Source: Amycolatopsis sp. EV170708-02-1 (GTDB lineage: Bacteria; Actinomycetota; Actinomycetes; Mycobacteriales; Pseudonocardiaceae). From it: a stretch of DNA of 64,000 nucleotides. A program made the position numbers and the translations under genes. The stretch is taken from NCBI RefSeq assembly GCF_022479115.1, contig NZ_CP092497.1, positions 4,836,001 through 4,900,000 of the forward strand, read 5' to 3'. Below the pieces are notes generated by a model, which searched no databases, was not told where the DNA came from, and worked only from the letters and a program-made list of their open reading frames with translations. The number at the start of each line of letters is the position of its first letter. Positions within the stretch are counted from its first letter, which is position 1. Shown here one piece after another: positions 57,001 through 64,000 of the stretch.

Positions 57001-57460
57001 AGGGCACCGACGAGGACTTGGCGTTCGGATCGTCGCCGACCAGCGCCACCGCGCCGCCCGCCGGGTCGGTACCCGCGAGGTTGGCGTGCCGCAGGGCGTC
57101 GGTCGCCCGGTCGAGGCCGGGTGCCTTGCCGTACCAGAACCCGGTGACCCCGCCGCGCGACGAGCCGACCGACGCGGTGAGCTGGCTGCCCATGACCGCG
57201 GTCGCGGCGAGCTCCTCGTTCAGGCCGGGACGGTGCACGACGTCGTGCTTCTCGAGCAGGTGGGAGCGACGGCCGAGTTCGAGGTCGTAGCCTGCCAGCG
57301 GCGACCCCTCGTAGCCCGAGACGAACACGGCGGGGGACGCCCCGGCGGCGCGGTCGTGCCGCACCCGGTCGAACAACATCCGGACCAGGGCCTGGACGCC
57401 GCTGAGGTAGACGGTGCCGTCCTCCCGCAGATACCGGTCCTCCAACGTGAACTGCTCCAC
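54011..57460 (-). CDS. Indolepyruvate ferredoxin oxidoreductase, fused alpha and beta chains
   Basis: The protein of about 1149 residues oxidatively decarboxylates aryl pyruvates to acyl-CoA. The N-terminal pyruvate-oxidoreductase domain has AVFVSGYEGSPLAGYDLELG and LNEELAATAVMGSQLTASVG. The thiamine-diphosphate region is VQNIGDGTFTHSGSLAVRAA near residue 480. Two 4Fe-4S ligand sets follow (VCEGCGDCGEKSNCLSVQP; CNVDYSCLAGDCPSF). The gamma-like domain has RITGVGGTGVVTVAQILATA. A C-terminal extension of about 200 residues is of the kind in long bacterial IOR proteins. GTG 57460 is preferred because AAGGAGG lies 8 bases upstream; GTG 57481 is also in frame. It diverges from an Lrp regulator. Confidence 0.9.
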   Translation of the reverse strand: MEQFTLEDRYLREDGTVYLSGVQALVRMLFDRVRHDRAAGASPAVFVSGYEGSPLAGYDLELGRRSHLLEKHDVVHRPGLNEELAATAVMGSQLTASVGSSRGGVTGFWYGKAPGLDRATDALRHANLAGTDPAGGAVALVGDDPNAKSSSVPCASELALADLAMPVFFPSDSQDVLDFGLHAVELSRASGLWSSMKLVANVADAASTAHVRPAWTAPELELPAYRHKPSTRLLGTTLMALERSLYTERLPLAVDYVRASGVNRIVCEGPADRVGIVTAGKSYLDLMQALRLLGLDAEALSRHGIRILKLGVIHPLEPSIVRRFADGLSEIVVVEEKRSFVESAIKEVLYGTAGAPAVYGKTGPDGRTLCTELGELEPDAIARALAARLSEHHEIPSVTAWRQRRRRERISVPLLTRTPYFCSGCPHNSSTKVPEGTVVGGGIGCHAMALFMEPEQVGDVVGLTQMGGEGAQWLGMEPFVDASHFVQNIGDGTFTHSGSLAVRAAVAAGVNITYKILYNATVAMTGGQDAVGGLSVDRLASLLLVEGVAKVVVTSDEPKRLRGVRMPDGVEVRHRDELLSTQEELARVPGVTVLIHDQECAAEKRRKRRRGKLETPAAKVVINERVCEGCGDCGEKSNCLSVQPVGTEFGRKTAIHQSSCNVDYSCLAGDCPSFMTVVPTGRKHRRAAGEITAAELPDPETGGTDFTVRITGVGGTGVVTVAQILATAAVLEGKQVRTLDQTGLAQKGGAVVSDLKITAEPTPQAPKLAAGECDLYLACDVLVGADPAHLTVADPGRTTAVVSTTEVPTGRMVVDTTVSFPDAAAVRGAISDNAARTVALDAREVAETLFDDDQFANILQLGAAYQTGAIPLDAASVERAIELNGVAVAGNLQAFRRGRQLVADPDGLHALVAPPAVAATPAPSAAALRARALVHAEPGSELARLLDIRVPELVQYQNVRYAREYAEFVEHVRVLEGDSTAITEAVARNLHKLMAYKDEYEVARLSLDPAVLAGIEAEFGVGSRYAYRLHPPFLRAMGMKRKIALGPKFRPVFVALRAARKLRGTRWDPFGKAHVRKVERELVGQYRETILTAFGTEDADRGRLLALAELPDLVRGYEDVKLANVEAYHREQAALLADLVRADRLGANT

Positions 57461-57622
57461 CAGACCTGCCTCCTTCGGCACCCCCGCGTGACGTCACGAC
57501 AGAAGACCCGACCACGCGGGCCGCCGCAACAGGCGGCAGTCTATTGGCACCCGGCACGCAAAAAATCCGGCCCATCTTCTCTGCTGGCCAATATTCGTTG
57601 CGTCTGCGTACCATCCTGGCTC
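57461..57622. promoter_or_regulatory. Divergent control region of the oxidoreductase and Lrp genes
   Basis: CGTGACGTCACG at 57487-57498 is a perfect 12-bp palindrome. ATTGGC (57543-57548) and GCCAAT (57587-57592) form inverted half-sites around an A-rich stretch (GCAAAAAATCC). Both fit control by the divergent Lrp/AsnC protein, but neither is proven. Confidence 0.45.
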
Positions 57623-58087
57623 ATGGCGGACCAGCTCATCGACGAGACCGATCGCGAGATCCTCGAACTGCTGCGGGAGGACGCCCGGCGCACCCTGGGC
57701 GACATCGGGGCCCGCGTCACGCTGTCCACCGCGGCGGTCAAACGCCGGATCGACCGCATGCAGGAGAACGGCGTCATCGTCGGCTACACCGTCCAGATCG
57801 ACCACGCCAAACTCGGCTGGGGCATCGAGGCGTTCACCGAACTGCGGTTCACCGGGACCACCAAGGTCGGCGAGATCGTCCGCACCACCACCCGGATGCC
57901 CGAGGCGCAGGCGGTGTTCACCATCGCGGGCGACCCCGACGCGCTCGTCTGGCTGCGGGTGCGGGACATGGGTCATCTGCAGCGCACCATCGACGAGATC
58001 CGGCGGCATCACCAGGTGACGGGCACGAAGACGCTGATGGTGCTGGACTCCTGGACGCGAGGGCAGCAGTGGCCCCACCCCTCGTGA
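57623..58087 (+). CDS. Lrp/AsnC-family regulator
   Basis: The 154-residue protein has an N-terminal HTH (LIDETDREILELLREDARRT, VTLSTAAVKRRIDRMQENGV) and a C-terminal RAM domain (FTIAGDPDALVWLRVRDMGH). It diverges from the indolepyruvate oxidoreductase gene, and Lrp proteins commonly control aromatic or branched amino acid catabolism, so regulation of that gene is likely. Its last codons lie in the left arm of the 58081-58126 palindrome. Confidence 0.9.
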   Translation: MADQLIDETDREILELLREDARRTLGDIGARVTLSTAAVKRRIDRMQENGVIVGYTVQIDHAKLGWGIEAFTELRFTGTTKVGEIVRTTTRMPEAQAVFTIAGDPDALVWLRVRDMGHLQRTIDEIRRHHQVTGTKTLMVLDSWTRGQQWPHPS

Positions 58088-58126
58088 GTGGCAAGGACGG
58101 TTCTAACCGTCCTTGCCACTCACGAG
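58081..58126. terminator. GTGAGTGG-family hairpin carrying both convergent stop codons
   Basis: Arms 58081-58102 and 58105-58126 are perfectly complementary over 22 bp (core GTGAGTGGCAAGGACGG). The Lrp stop (58085-58087) lies in the left arm. The WYL-regulator stop (58103-58105) straddles the centre, so its last residues VSGKDG are encoded by the palindrome. The same element lies at 43102-43149. Confidence 0.82.
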
Positions 58127-59080
58127 GCGGGTGGCGCCCCGCAGCAGCCGCTCCCCTGTGCGCGCGAGGTACTCGCCGAATTCCGCCGGTTCCTCCACCG
58201 TGAACCCGATGTCGGTGAGCGTCAGCACGACCGCCAGCCACTCGAAGGAATCGACGTACGCGACATATCGGCACCGGTGGTCACCGAGGGCCTCGAAACT
58301 CCCGTCGATCCGGTGAAGCCGGGCAGCGGCCTCAGGCGCGCCGACCTCCAGGGTCAGCGTGATCCGGAGGGATTTCGGGCTGTGGAAGCGTTCCTGGAGA
58401 TGAGCCGCGACGTCGCCGACGGGGAGCGCACGCGGCTCGAACGCCACTTCGGTCATCGACGGCGCACCGATCCGGTCGAGCCGGAAGCTCCGCCAATCCC
58501 GCCTGCCGAGGTCCCAGGCGTAGAGGTACCACCGCCTGCCGAGCTGGACGAGCCGCATCGGCTCGACCGTCCGCGCCGACGGGCCGTCCTTTCCCGTGTA
58601 CCCGAACTCGAGGCACCGCCGGGCCGCGATCGCCGCGGCCAGGACGTTCAGGATGTCTGGGGCGACCCGCGGCTGTTCGCCGCTCCCGAACTCGACCGCG
58701 GCGAGCATTTCGTCGGTCCGCCGTCGCAGTGCCGCCGGCAGGACGCGCCGGAGTTTCGCGGCGGCGCGGTCGGCCGATTCGGCGGTCAGGTCCACGCCGG
58801 TTCCGCCCGCCGCGGCGAGCCGCAGGCCGAGCACGGTGGCGATCGCCTCGTCGTGTTCCAGCATGAGCGGCGGCAGCGCGCTGCCCGCGACCAGCCGGTA
58901 GTTGCCTCCCGGACCGCGGCTGCTCTCCACGGGATAACCGAGCCCGCGGAGGTGGTCGATGTCCCGGCGCAGGGTGCGCGGCGGGACTTCCATGGCCGTC
59001 GCGAGTTCGGCGGCGGGCCAGGCCCGGCCGGACTGCAGGAGCGACAGCAGCCGCAGCATCCGTTCCCGTGGTGCCGTCAC
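58103..59080 (-). CDS. WYL-domain transcriptional regulator
   Basis: The 325-residue protein starts at GTG 59080 behind GGGAGG. It has an N-terminal HTH_11 domain (RMLRLLSLLQSGRAWPAAEL, PPRTLRRDIDHLRGLGYPVE) and a WYL domain (VEPMRLVQLGRRWYLYAWDL, RRDWRSFRLDRIG). WYL regulators respond to nucleic acid or small ligands, often in stress. It diverges from a UvrA-like gene, with a TGTGGCC inverted repeat between them, and likely controls it. The C-terminal end derives from a palindromic element. Confidence 0.88.
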   Translation of the reverse strand: MTAPRERMLRLLSLLQSGRAWPAAELATAMEVPPRTLRRDIDHLRGLGYPVESSRGPGGNYRLVAGSALPPLMLEHDEAIATVLGLRLAAAGGTGVDLTAESADRAAAKLRRVLPAALRRRTDEMLAAVEFGSGEQPRVAPDILNVLAAAIAARRCLEFGYTGKDGPSARTVEPMRLVQLGRRWYLYAWDLGRRDWRSFRLDRIGAPSMTEVAFEPRALPVGDVAAHLQERFHSPKSLRITLTLEVGAPEAAARLHRIDGSFEALGDHRCRYVAYVDSFEWLAVVLTLTDIGFTVEEPAEFGEYLARTGERLLRGATRLVSGKDG

Positions 59081-59096
59081 GACGCCTCCCGATAGT

Positions 59097-59117
59097 TGTG
59101 GCCGTAATCCGGCCACA
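59097..59117. promoter_or_regulatory. Inverted repeat between WYL and UvrA-like genes
   Basis: TGTGGCC-N7-GGCCACA has perfect 7-bp arms. It lies 16 bases upstream of the WYL start and 20 upstream of the UvrA-like ATG, so binding could block both. Confidence 0.6.
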
Positions 59118-59137
59118 TCTCATCGTAGCCTCGGTTC

Positions 59138-61485
59138 ATGGCGAAAGTTCAAGCTGACCGAGGCCGCTGGATCACCGTGGAAGGAGCACGAACGCACAAC
59201 CTCCGCGACATCTCGGTGCGGGTGCCGAAACACCGCCTGACGGTGTTCACCGGCGTGTCGGGATCCGGGAAGTCGTCGCTCGCGTTCGACACCATCGCGG
59301 CCGAAGCCGAGCGCCTGGTCACCGGCACCTATCCCGCCTTCGTCCGGAACCGGCTCCCCCAGCATCCGCCCGCCGACGTCGACCGGATCGACGGGCTGGT
59401 CTTCACCACGATCGTCGATCAGCGGCGGTTCACCGGCAACGCGCGATCCACCGTGGGCACGGCGAGCGACATCGCGCCGCTGCTGCGCCTGCTGTTCTCG
59501 CGGCTGGGCAAGCCGGGCGCCGGGTTCTCGCCCGCCTACTCGTTCAACGATCCGGCCGGGATGTGCCCGCGATGCGAGGGGCTCGGCGCGGTCGACGACA
59601 TCGACCTCGACCGGCTGCTCGACCGCTCGCGAAGCCTGCGCGAAGGCGCCGTACGGTTCCCGACGTTCGCCCCCGGGACCTACCGCTGGAAGCGGCTCGT
59701 CCATTCCGGACTCGTCGACCCCGATGTCCCCTTGGGACGGTTGCCGGCGGGGAAGGTCGAAACCCTGCTGCACGCCGAAGCACTCCCCCTCGACGACCCC
59801 GGCCCCGACTACCCCAAGCACGGCCTCTTCGACGGCATCGTCCCGCGCCTGCGGGACTCGTACCTGCGCAAGACGCCGTCGCGGCTCACGGCCGAGGAAC
59901 AGGAAGGACTGGCCGGAGTCGTCACTCGCGGCGTCTGCCCGGAGTGCGCGGGAACCCGCCTTTCCGAGGCCGCGCGCGGAAGCCTGATCGACGGGCGGTC
60001 CATCGCGGACTGGTCCAGTATGCCGGTCGGCGAGCTGCGTGACGTCGTCTCGGCCGTGCGCGATCCGTCGGTGGCTCCGCTGACTCAGGCGATCCGTGAA
60101 CGCCTCGACGCGCTGGACTCCGTCGGTCTCGGCTACCTCAGCCTGTCCAGGGAGTCGAGGACGCTGTCCGGCGGCGAGGCCCAGCGCGTCAAGATCGTCC
60201 GTCATCTCGGCAGCGCGCTCAGCGATGTCTGCTACGTGTTCGACGAGCCCAGCACCGGCCTGCATCCGCACGACGTGCACCGGCTTCTCGAACTGCTGGC
60301 CAGGCTCCGTGACGCGCACAACACGATCCTCGTGGTCGAGCACCATCCCGCGGTCATCGCGGCCGCCGACCACGTCATCGACCTCGGGCCGGCCGGAGGC
60401 GACGGCGGCGGCCTCGTCCAGTTCGAGGGCGGCCCCGGCGAACTCGTCTCGGCCGGTACCGAGACCGGGCGGCTCCTCGGTGCCCCGCTTCGCTTCCGGG
60501 AGCGGACCCGCGTCGCGCGGGGCGCCGTGACGATCTCCGGCGCCCGCAGCCACAACCTCCATGACGTCACCGTCGATGTGCCGCTCGGCGTCCTGACCGT
60601 CGTTTCGGGGGTCGCCGGCTCCGGCAAGAGCACGCTGATCACCGGCGAACTCCCCCGGCGGCATCCCGATTTCGTCGTCGTCGAACAGGCCCCGCTGCGC
60701 GGTGGCATCCGGTCCACCCCGCCACGGTGCTCGGTATCGCCGAGCCCATCCGCGAAACCTTCGGGAAGGCCACGGGGAAACATCCGTCGTGGTTCAGCGC
60801 CAACGGCCGCGGGGCCTGCCCGGTCTGCAAGGGGAAGGGCGTCATCATCACCGACCTCGCCTTCCTCGACGACGTCCAGACCGCTTGCGACGCCTGTGGC
60901 GGCACCAGGTTCAACCCGGACGCGCTCGCCGCGCGCCTGCACGGCCGCACCATCGCCGACGTACTGGCGATGAACCCGGCGGACGTCGCCGCGCTGTTCG
61001 GCGAGCGGTCCCCCATCGGGCAGCGGTCGCGCTGGCTGGACCGGGTGGGGCTCGGCTACCTGACCATCGGGCAAAGCCTCGACACGTTGTCGGGCGGCGA
61101 AAGGCAACGGCTGCTGCTCGCCCGGCACCTCGCCGACGCCGGGCCCGCGCACGAACTGCGCCTGGTCCTCGACGAACCCACCGCCGGACTGCACGGCAGC
61201 GACGTCGACCGGCTGCTCGCCCTCTTCGACGAACTCGTCGACGGCGGGGCGACCCTCGTCCTGATCGAACACGACCAGCGGGTGATCGCGCACGCCGACC
61301 ACGTCATCGACATCGGGCCGGGCGCGGGCGCCGAAGGCGGGACGGTGGTGTTCGAGGGCACGCCCGCGGCACTGGCGGAGGACCCCGCGTCACTCACCGG
61401 GCGTCATCTGCGAACGCGTTCCCGGCGCCGGACGGCGCCGGGAACACCCACCCGCCCGGGAACAGTTCCCGGGCGAGCGCGATGA
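59138..61485 (+). CDS. UvrA-like ATPase (short paralog), frameshifted
   Basis: This is a reduced UvrA-type protein of about 782 residues after repair. The first ATPase module has GVSGSGKSSLAFDTIAAEAE and the signature LSRESRTLSGGEAQRVKIVR with YVFDEPSTGLHPHDV. Zinc-type Cys pairs are in MCPRCEGLG and GVCPECAGTRL. The second module has VSGVAGSGKSTLITGELPRR, ACPVCKGKG, ACDACGGTRF, DTLSGGERQRLLLARHL and LVLDEPTAGLHGSDVDRLL. Shorter UvrA-like proteins are linked to antibiotic resistance and damage tolerance (DrrC-like), not classical repair. The frame shifts at about 60716-60719, where one C seems missing between RSTP and ATVLGIAEPI. It diverges from a WYL regulator. Confidence 0.86.
61418..61474 (+). 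terminator. Two perfect palindromes inside the 3' end of the UvrA-like gene
   Basis: GTTCCCGGCGCCG and its complement (61418-61430 and 61433-61445) form a 13-bp stem with a 2-base centre. GCCCGGGAAC-A-GTTCCCGGGC (61454-61474) forms a second. Both share the GTTCCCGG core and lie within the last 68 coding bases, where they encode an Arg/Pro/Gly-rich tail. They may terminate transcription before the convergent lipoprotein gene. Confidence 0.6.
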
Positions 61486-61548
61486 TTCCCCATCGGGCTT
61501 TGCCCGACACGCCGGTACCGAACAGTTCTTCGTCCTGGTTCGCGTGAT

Positions 61549-62112
61549 CTAGCCGACAAGTTCGCAGGACTTGTCGGCCTTCATCGCCTGGCCGAGTCCC
61601 GGCACGTCGCCGGTTTTGATCTCGGGTACGTGCGAAACCAGATCTATCCCGATCACGTCGAGGGACGCCTTGGCGTATTCGACCCCGCCTCGCGGCAGCA
61701 AGGTGCGGGACTTGGTCACGTCCCCGTGGAGCTTTCGGTAGAATTCCAACTCGCCCGAGGCCAGCCTGTTGGCGTCCTGAGCGGGCGGAGCGACCTGCGG
61801 GAGCTTCTCCAGCCCTGATATCGCCGTGGTCAGCGCGGCGTCCAGCTTCTTCAGCGAGTCCGCCGCCTTGGGCAGATCCGCCTCGGACTTGATGTCGTAC
61901 CCCTTGGTCATGGTGTAGACGATGAACCGCATGTCCTTGACCGCGCCGCAGTATCCGCCCGCCCAGGAGACCAACGCGGGATCCGGGCCGGTCGGCGACG
62001 GAGGCGGCGGCGCGGGCGCGGGTTCCGGCGGATTCGAACCGCAGCCTGCGAGCAGGCAACCGACGGCGAGCGCCATGGTCACTCGAATGCGCGCTGTCGT
62101 CTGGCTCTTCAT
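61549..62112 (-). CDS. Putative lipoprotein of unknown function
   Basis: The 187-residue protein has a lipoprotein signal peptide (MKSQTTARIRVTMALAVGCL, lipobox LLAGC). A proline-rich segment follows, then a helical domain with WAGGYCGAVKDMRFIVYTMT, PKAADSLKKLDAALTTAISG and a C-terminal cysteine in KADKSCELVG, which may pair with the earlier Cys. No family was recognised. It diverges from the GPP34 gene with only 51 bases between, so the two probably share a promoter region. Confidence 0.72.
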   Translation of the reverse strand: MKSQTTARIRVTMALAVGCLLAGCGSNPPEPAPAPPPPSPTGPDPALVSWAGGYCGAVKDMRFIVYTMTKGYDIKSEADLPKAADSLKKLDAALTTAISGLEKLPQVAPPAQDANRLASGELEFYRKLHGDVTKSRTLLPRGGVEYAKASLDVIGIDLVSHVPEIKTGDVPGLGQAMKADKSCELVG

Positions 62113-62163
62113 CCAGCAGAGGGTAAAGCTGTCCGACGGGACCGGTCCCGATGGGAGGACTAG

Positions 62164-62811
62164 ATGACTCAGTCTCTGCCGCAACGGATGTACCTGCTCG
62201 GCTACGACACCGAGAAGAGCAGGCTCGATCCCGCCAGTGCCGTCGTGCGGGGTTCGCTCCTGCGCGCGGCCGCGGTGGCCGAGCTGATCCTCGCCGGTCT
62301 CCTCATCGATCGCGACGGAAAAGCGGAGCGCACGGCCGCGGCGGGTCTGGCCCCGGGAGACCCCTTCCTCGCCAAGGTGCTGGAAGACGCTCCCGGAGCG
62401 AAACCGCGGCGCTGGCTCACCGTCGTCGACCGCGACTGGCATAAGGCCGAGGACGTCGTCCGGGACCAGCTCGCCACGGCCGGGACGATCACGGTCGGCA
62501 GGCACCGGGCGTTGGGCATCTTCCCGGTCCGCGACATCACCCTGGCGGATCCTCCGCAGGCAGACGCGCTCCGCGAACGGGTCCGCGACGTGGTGCTGAG
62601 CGGTCGTGATCCCGCCGCCGTCCCGATCGAGGACGCGGTGCTCGCCGTCCTCTCCGCCGAGGGCGACGTCCACACGGTGTTCAGTGCCAAGGAAAACCGT
62701 GCCCACCGAAGCGCGATCAAGGCGCTCGCTGCGCGCTTCGACACCACTCTGCCCGGGCTGCGGAAGGCGGTCCAGTACTCGGTCGCGGCCCGGCGGTCGG
62801 TCAGCGGCTAG
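62164..62811 (+). CDS. GPP34-family phosphoprotein
   Basis: The 215-residue protein matches the GPP34 (Golgi phosphoprotein 3-like) family common in actinobacteria. It has MYLLGYDTEKSRLDPASAVV, RAAAVAELILAGLLIDRDGK and the segment LADPPQADALRERVRDVVLS. The eukaryotic relatives bind phosphoinositides at membranes; the bacterial role is unclear. GGAGGACTAG precedes the ATG. Its end overlaps the convergent yidC gene by 11 bases. Confidence 0.85.
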   Translation: MTQSLPQRMYLLGYDTEKSRLDPASAVVRGSLLRAAAVAELILAGLLIDRDGKAERTAAAGLAPGDPFLAKVLEDAPGAKPRRWLTVVDRDWHKAEDVVRDQLATAGTITVGRHRALGIFPVRDITLADPPQADALRERVRDVVLSGRDPAAVPIEDAVLAVLSAEGDVHTVFSAKENRAHRSAIKALAARFDTTLPGLRKAVQYSVAARRSVSG

Positions 62812-63577
62812 CCTCCTCCCTGTCGACTACCCTGGTGAGGAAATGCTGCTGCCCCAGCGTCCAGACGTTGGTGGCCAGGAAGTACAGCAGCACCCCGATC
62901 GGCACCGGGAAGAACGCTCCCGAGACCAGCATCCCGACCGGCGCCAGATACATCATCAGTTTGGTGATCCCGGCCGTCTCCGGTGCGGTCTGCCGCGCGA
63001 GTCCCGACCGCATCGAGAAGAACGTGGCCAGGCTCGCGATCAGCATCAGCGGCACCCCGACGGCGATCATGTGGACGTGGTCCGTGCCGAAGGCGGCCAA
63101 TTCCGCCGCGGGTTGCGAAAGCCAGTTGCCGAGCTTCGCGCCGAACAGGTCGGCGTTCAGGAACGACCGCACACCGGCCTGGTCGAAGACGTGGTTCGAG
63201 ACGGCGCCCGGGGTGAAATCGCGCAGAACCCAGTACAGCGAAAGGAACACCGGGAGCTGGATCAACGCCGGAAGACAGCCGCCCAGCGGGCTTGAGCCGC
63301 TTTCGGCGTGCAGTTTTTGGATCTCTTTCGCCATCCGCTGGCGATCCTTGCCGTACTTCTCCTTGATCCGCTGCATTTGCGGGGCGAGCGCCTGCATGCG
63401 GCGGCCCGCGCGCAACGCGCTGAGCGCGGGTTTCACCAGCAGGAGGCGCAGCGTGAAGACGAGGAACACGATGGACAGCACCCAGGCGACGCCCGAGTCG
63501 GGGCTCGACACGGCACCGAAAACCTTGTGCCAGAACCAGAGGATGGCGGAAACGGGGTACAGGAAGACATCGAACAT
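62801..63577 (-). CDS. yidC: YidC/Oxa1-type membrane insertase
   Basis: The 258-residue protein has five membrane segments: FLYPVSAILWFWHKVF, the core segment around VFLVFTLRLLLVKPALSAL with the conserved groove arginine, and LGGCLPALIQLPVFLSLYWV. The coiled cytoplasmic hairpin contains QALAPQMQRIKEKYGKDRQR. It lacks the large external domain of Gram-negative YidC, as usual in actinobacteria. It is likely an accessory copy, since the housekeeping yidC normally adjoins rnpA/rpmH, which are absent here. It follows the DUF6412 gene. Confidence 0.92.
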   Translation of the reverse strand: MFDVFLYPVSAILWFWHKVFGAVSSPDSGVAWVLSIVFLVFTLRLLLVKPALSALRAGRRMQALAPQMQRIKEKYGKDRQRMAKEIQKLHAESGSSPLGGCLPALIQLPVFLSLYWVLRDFTPGAVSNHVFDQAGVRSFLNADLFGAKLGNWLSQPAAELAAFGTDHVHMIAVGVPLMLIASLATFFSMRSGLARQTAPETAGITKLMMYLAPVGMLVSGAFFPVPIGVLLYFLATNVWTLGQQHFLTRVVDREEASR

Positions 63578-63596
63578 GACCAGGTCACTCCGTCGG

Positions 63597-63635
63597 TCGA
63601 AGGTAGGCGGGCAGGAGTGACTGCCTCACCTTCGA
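63597..63635 (-). promoter_or_regulatory. Stem-loop in the leader of yidC
   Basis: Outer arms TCGAAGGT (63597-63604) and ACCTTCGA (63628-63635) enclose an inner stem GGCAG-N6-CTGCC. The structure lies between the DUF6412 stop and the yidC start, ending 20 bases before the ATG, where it might modulate yidC expression or protect the mRNA. Confidence 0.4.
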
Positions 63636-63646
63636 ACGAGGAAAGG

Positions 63647-63982
63647 TCAGGCAGTCGCGATGCCCTGTGACGGAGCCCTTGGCCGGACGCGGCCACGCGC
63701 GTCGGGGTCGCGCAGGCTCAGGAACAGCTGCGCGCGTTCGCGCAGGCTGATGGCGCGCACCCGCATCGCGGCGGCCGCCGGTTCCAGGCGGAAATGCACC
63801 GCGAGCGCGAGCAGGACGGCGGCGAGGGACGCGGTCAGGGCGGCGGCCAGCCCGAGCGGGTTGGCGACCGCCACCGACGCCGTCAGCGCGGTGGCCAGGC
63901 TCAGCGGGTTGATCCCGCCGACGACCGGGAGCACGACGAACAACTCGGGCAGGAACAGCGCAAGCATCAGCTTGAGCCGCAC
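63647..63982 (-). CDS. DUF6412 membrane protein
   Basis: The 111-residue protein has two or three hydrophobic stretches (LMLALFLPELFVVLPVVGG; LATALTASVAVANPLGLAAA) and a basic cytoplasmic tail (AMRVRAISLRERAQLFLSLR, then DPDARGRVRPRAP). The arrangement DUF6412-YidC is recurrent in actinobacteria, supporting the assignment. The GTG start at 63982 leaves only 18 bases to the window edge, so an upstream extension cannot be excluded. It probably works with the adjacent insertase. Confidence 0.65.
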   Translation of the reverse strand: MRLKLMLALFLPELFVVLPVVGGINPLSLATALTASVAVANPLGLAAALTASLAAVLLALAVHFRLEPAAAAMRVRAISLRERAQLFLSLRDPDARGRVRPRAPSQGIATA

Positions 63983-64000
63983 GCCGAAGTAGGTTCGCTC

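Noticed and set aside
53879..58087. A 1402-codon open frame on the plus strand opposite the indolepyruvate oxidoreductase.
   Set aside because: It is an antisense shadow of a G/C-rich gene. Its only coherent part is the Lrp protein at its 3' end, which has its own start at 57623.

Overview
The window is about 70% G+C, with GTG starts, ATGA/GTGA start-stop overlaps and dense packing. It also carries actinobacterial family markers: a large SARP/AfsR-type regulator, an EspC-like type VII secretion protein, an MT0933-type antitoxin, a GPP34 protein, DUF6412 next to yidC, and a WYL regulator. This points to a chromosomal segment of a Pseudonocardiaceae-like actinomycete, probably Amycolatopsis or a relative. 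That assignment is inference from family content, not from a search. No tRNA, rRNA, insertion sequence or CRISPR array was seen.

Region 1 (1-15.8 kb) holds most parts of a taurine/sulfonate route. These are a class III aminotransferase cut by the left edge (candidate taurine-pyruvate aminotransferase), sulfoacetaldehyde acetyltransferase (xsc, frameshifted), a divergent IclR regulator, alanine dehydrogenase with a downstream MocR-type regulator, and a TauE/SafE-type sulfite exporter. Between them lie a CobS/CobT-like AAA+/VWA pair coupled to the iclR gene, an MT0933-type antitoxin, an OmpA-like lipoprotein coupled to a polysaccharide pyruvyl transferase, and an amidohydrolase-DUF3311-sodium symporter operon. 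Region 2 (15.8-20.9 kb) is a NarL-type two-component system facing a three-gene ABC exporter operon, then an enolase.

Region 3 (21-32.1 kb) is the clearest system: a minus-strand, translationally coupled nicotinate degradation operon read from 31.4 to 21.0 kb. Its order is nicX, nicE, nicC, an MFS transporter, three subunits of a molybdenum hydroxylase, a CoxG-type maturation protein, and one gene fusing a NicF-like maleamate amidase to a NicD-like N-formylmaleamate deformylase. A MarR regulator diverges from it, and two 28-bp near-identical repeats spaced 40 bp lie between them. Together the genes would convert nicotinate via 6-hydroxynicotinate, 2,5-dihydroxypyridine, N-formylmaleamate, maleamate and maleate to fumarate.

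Region 4 (32.2-46 kb) has bluB, the SARP-NB-ARC-TPR regulator, a type VII secreted polymorphic toxin with an RNase N1/T1-like C-terminus and its EspC-like partner, an alpha/beta hydrolase with a divergent HxlR regulator, a DUF1345 membrane protein, a membrane protein joining a cytoplasmic HTH to a degenerate glycosidase-like ectodomain, a secreted phospholipase D-like protein and a secreted glucoamylase. Region 5 (46-64 kb) has a TetR/DUF6463 pair, a secreted six-Fn3 protein, a small membrane-anchored unknown, an APH-type kinase, a HAF-repeat protein, a fused indolepyruvate ferredoxin oxidoreductase with a divergent Lrp regulator, a WYL regulator with a divergent UvrA-like ATPase, a lipoprotein, GPP34, and a YidC-DUF6412 pair.

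Two features run across the whole window. First, many intergenic gaps hold long, near-perfect palindromes that fall into a few recurring sequence families, plus two arrays built from iterated 21-nt units. Some act plausibly as terminators, but others lie in places where nothing needs terminating. Second, four genes (xsc, the nicF-nicD fusion, the secreted toxin, the UvrA-like ATPase) are each split by a single missing base in a short G/C run. Sequencing error is the simplest explanation.
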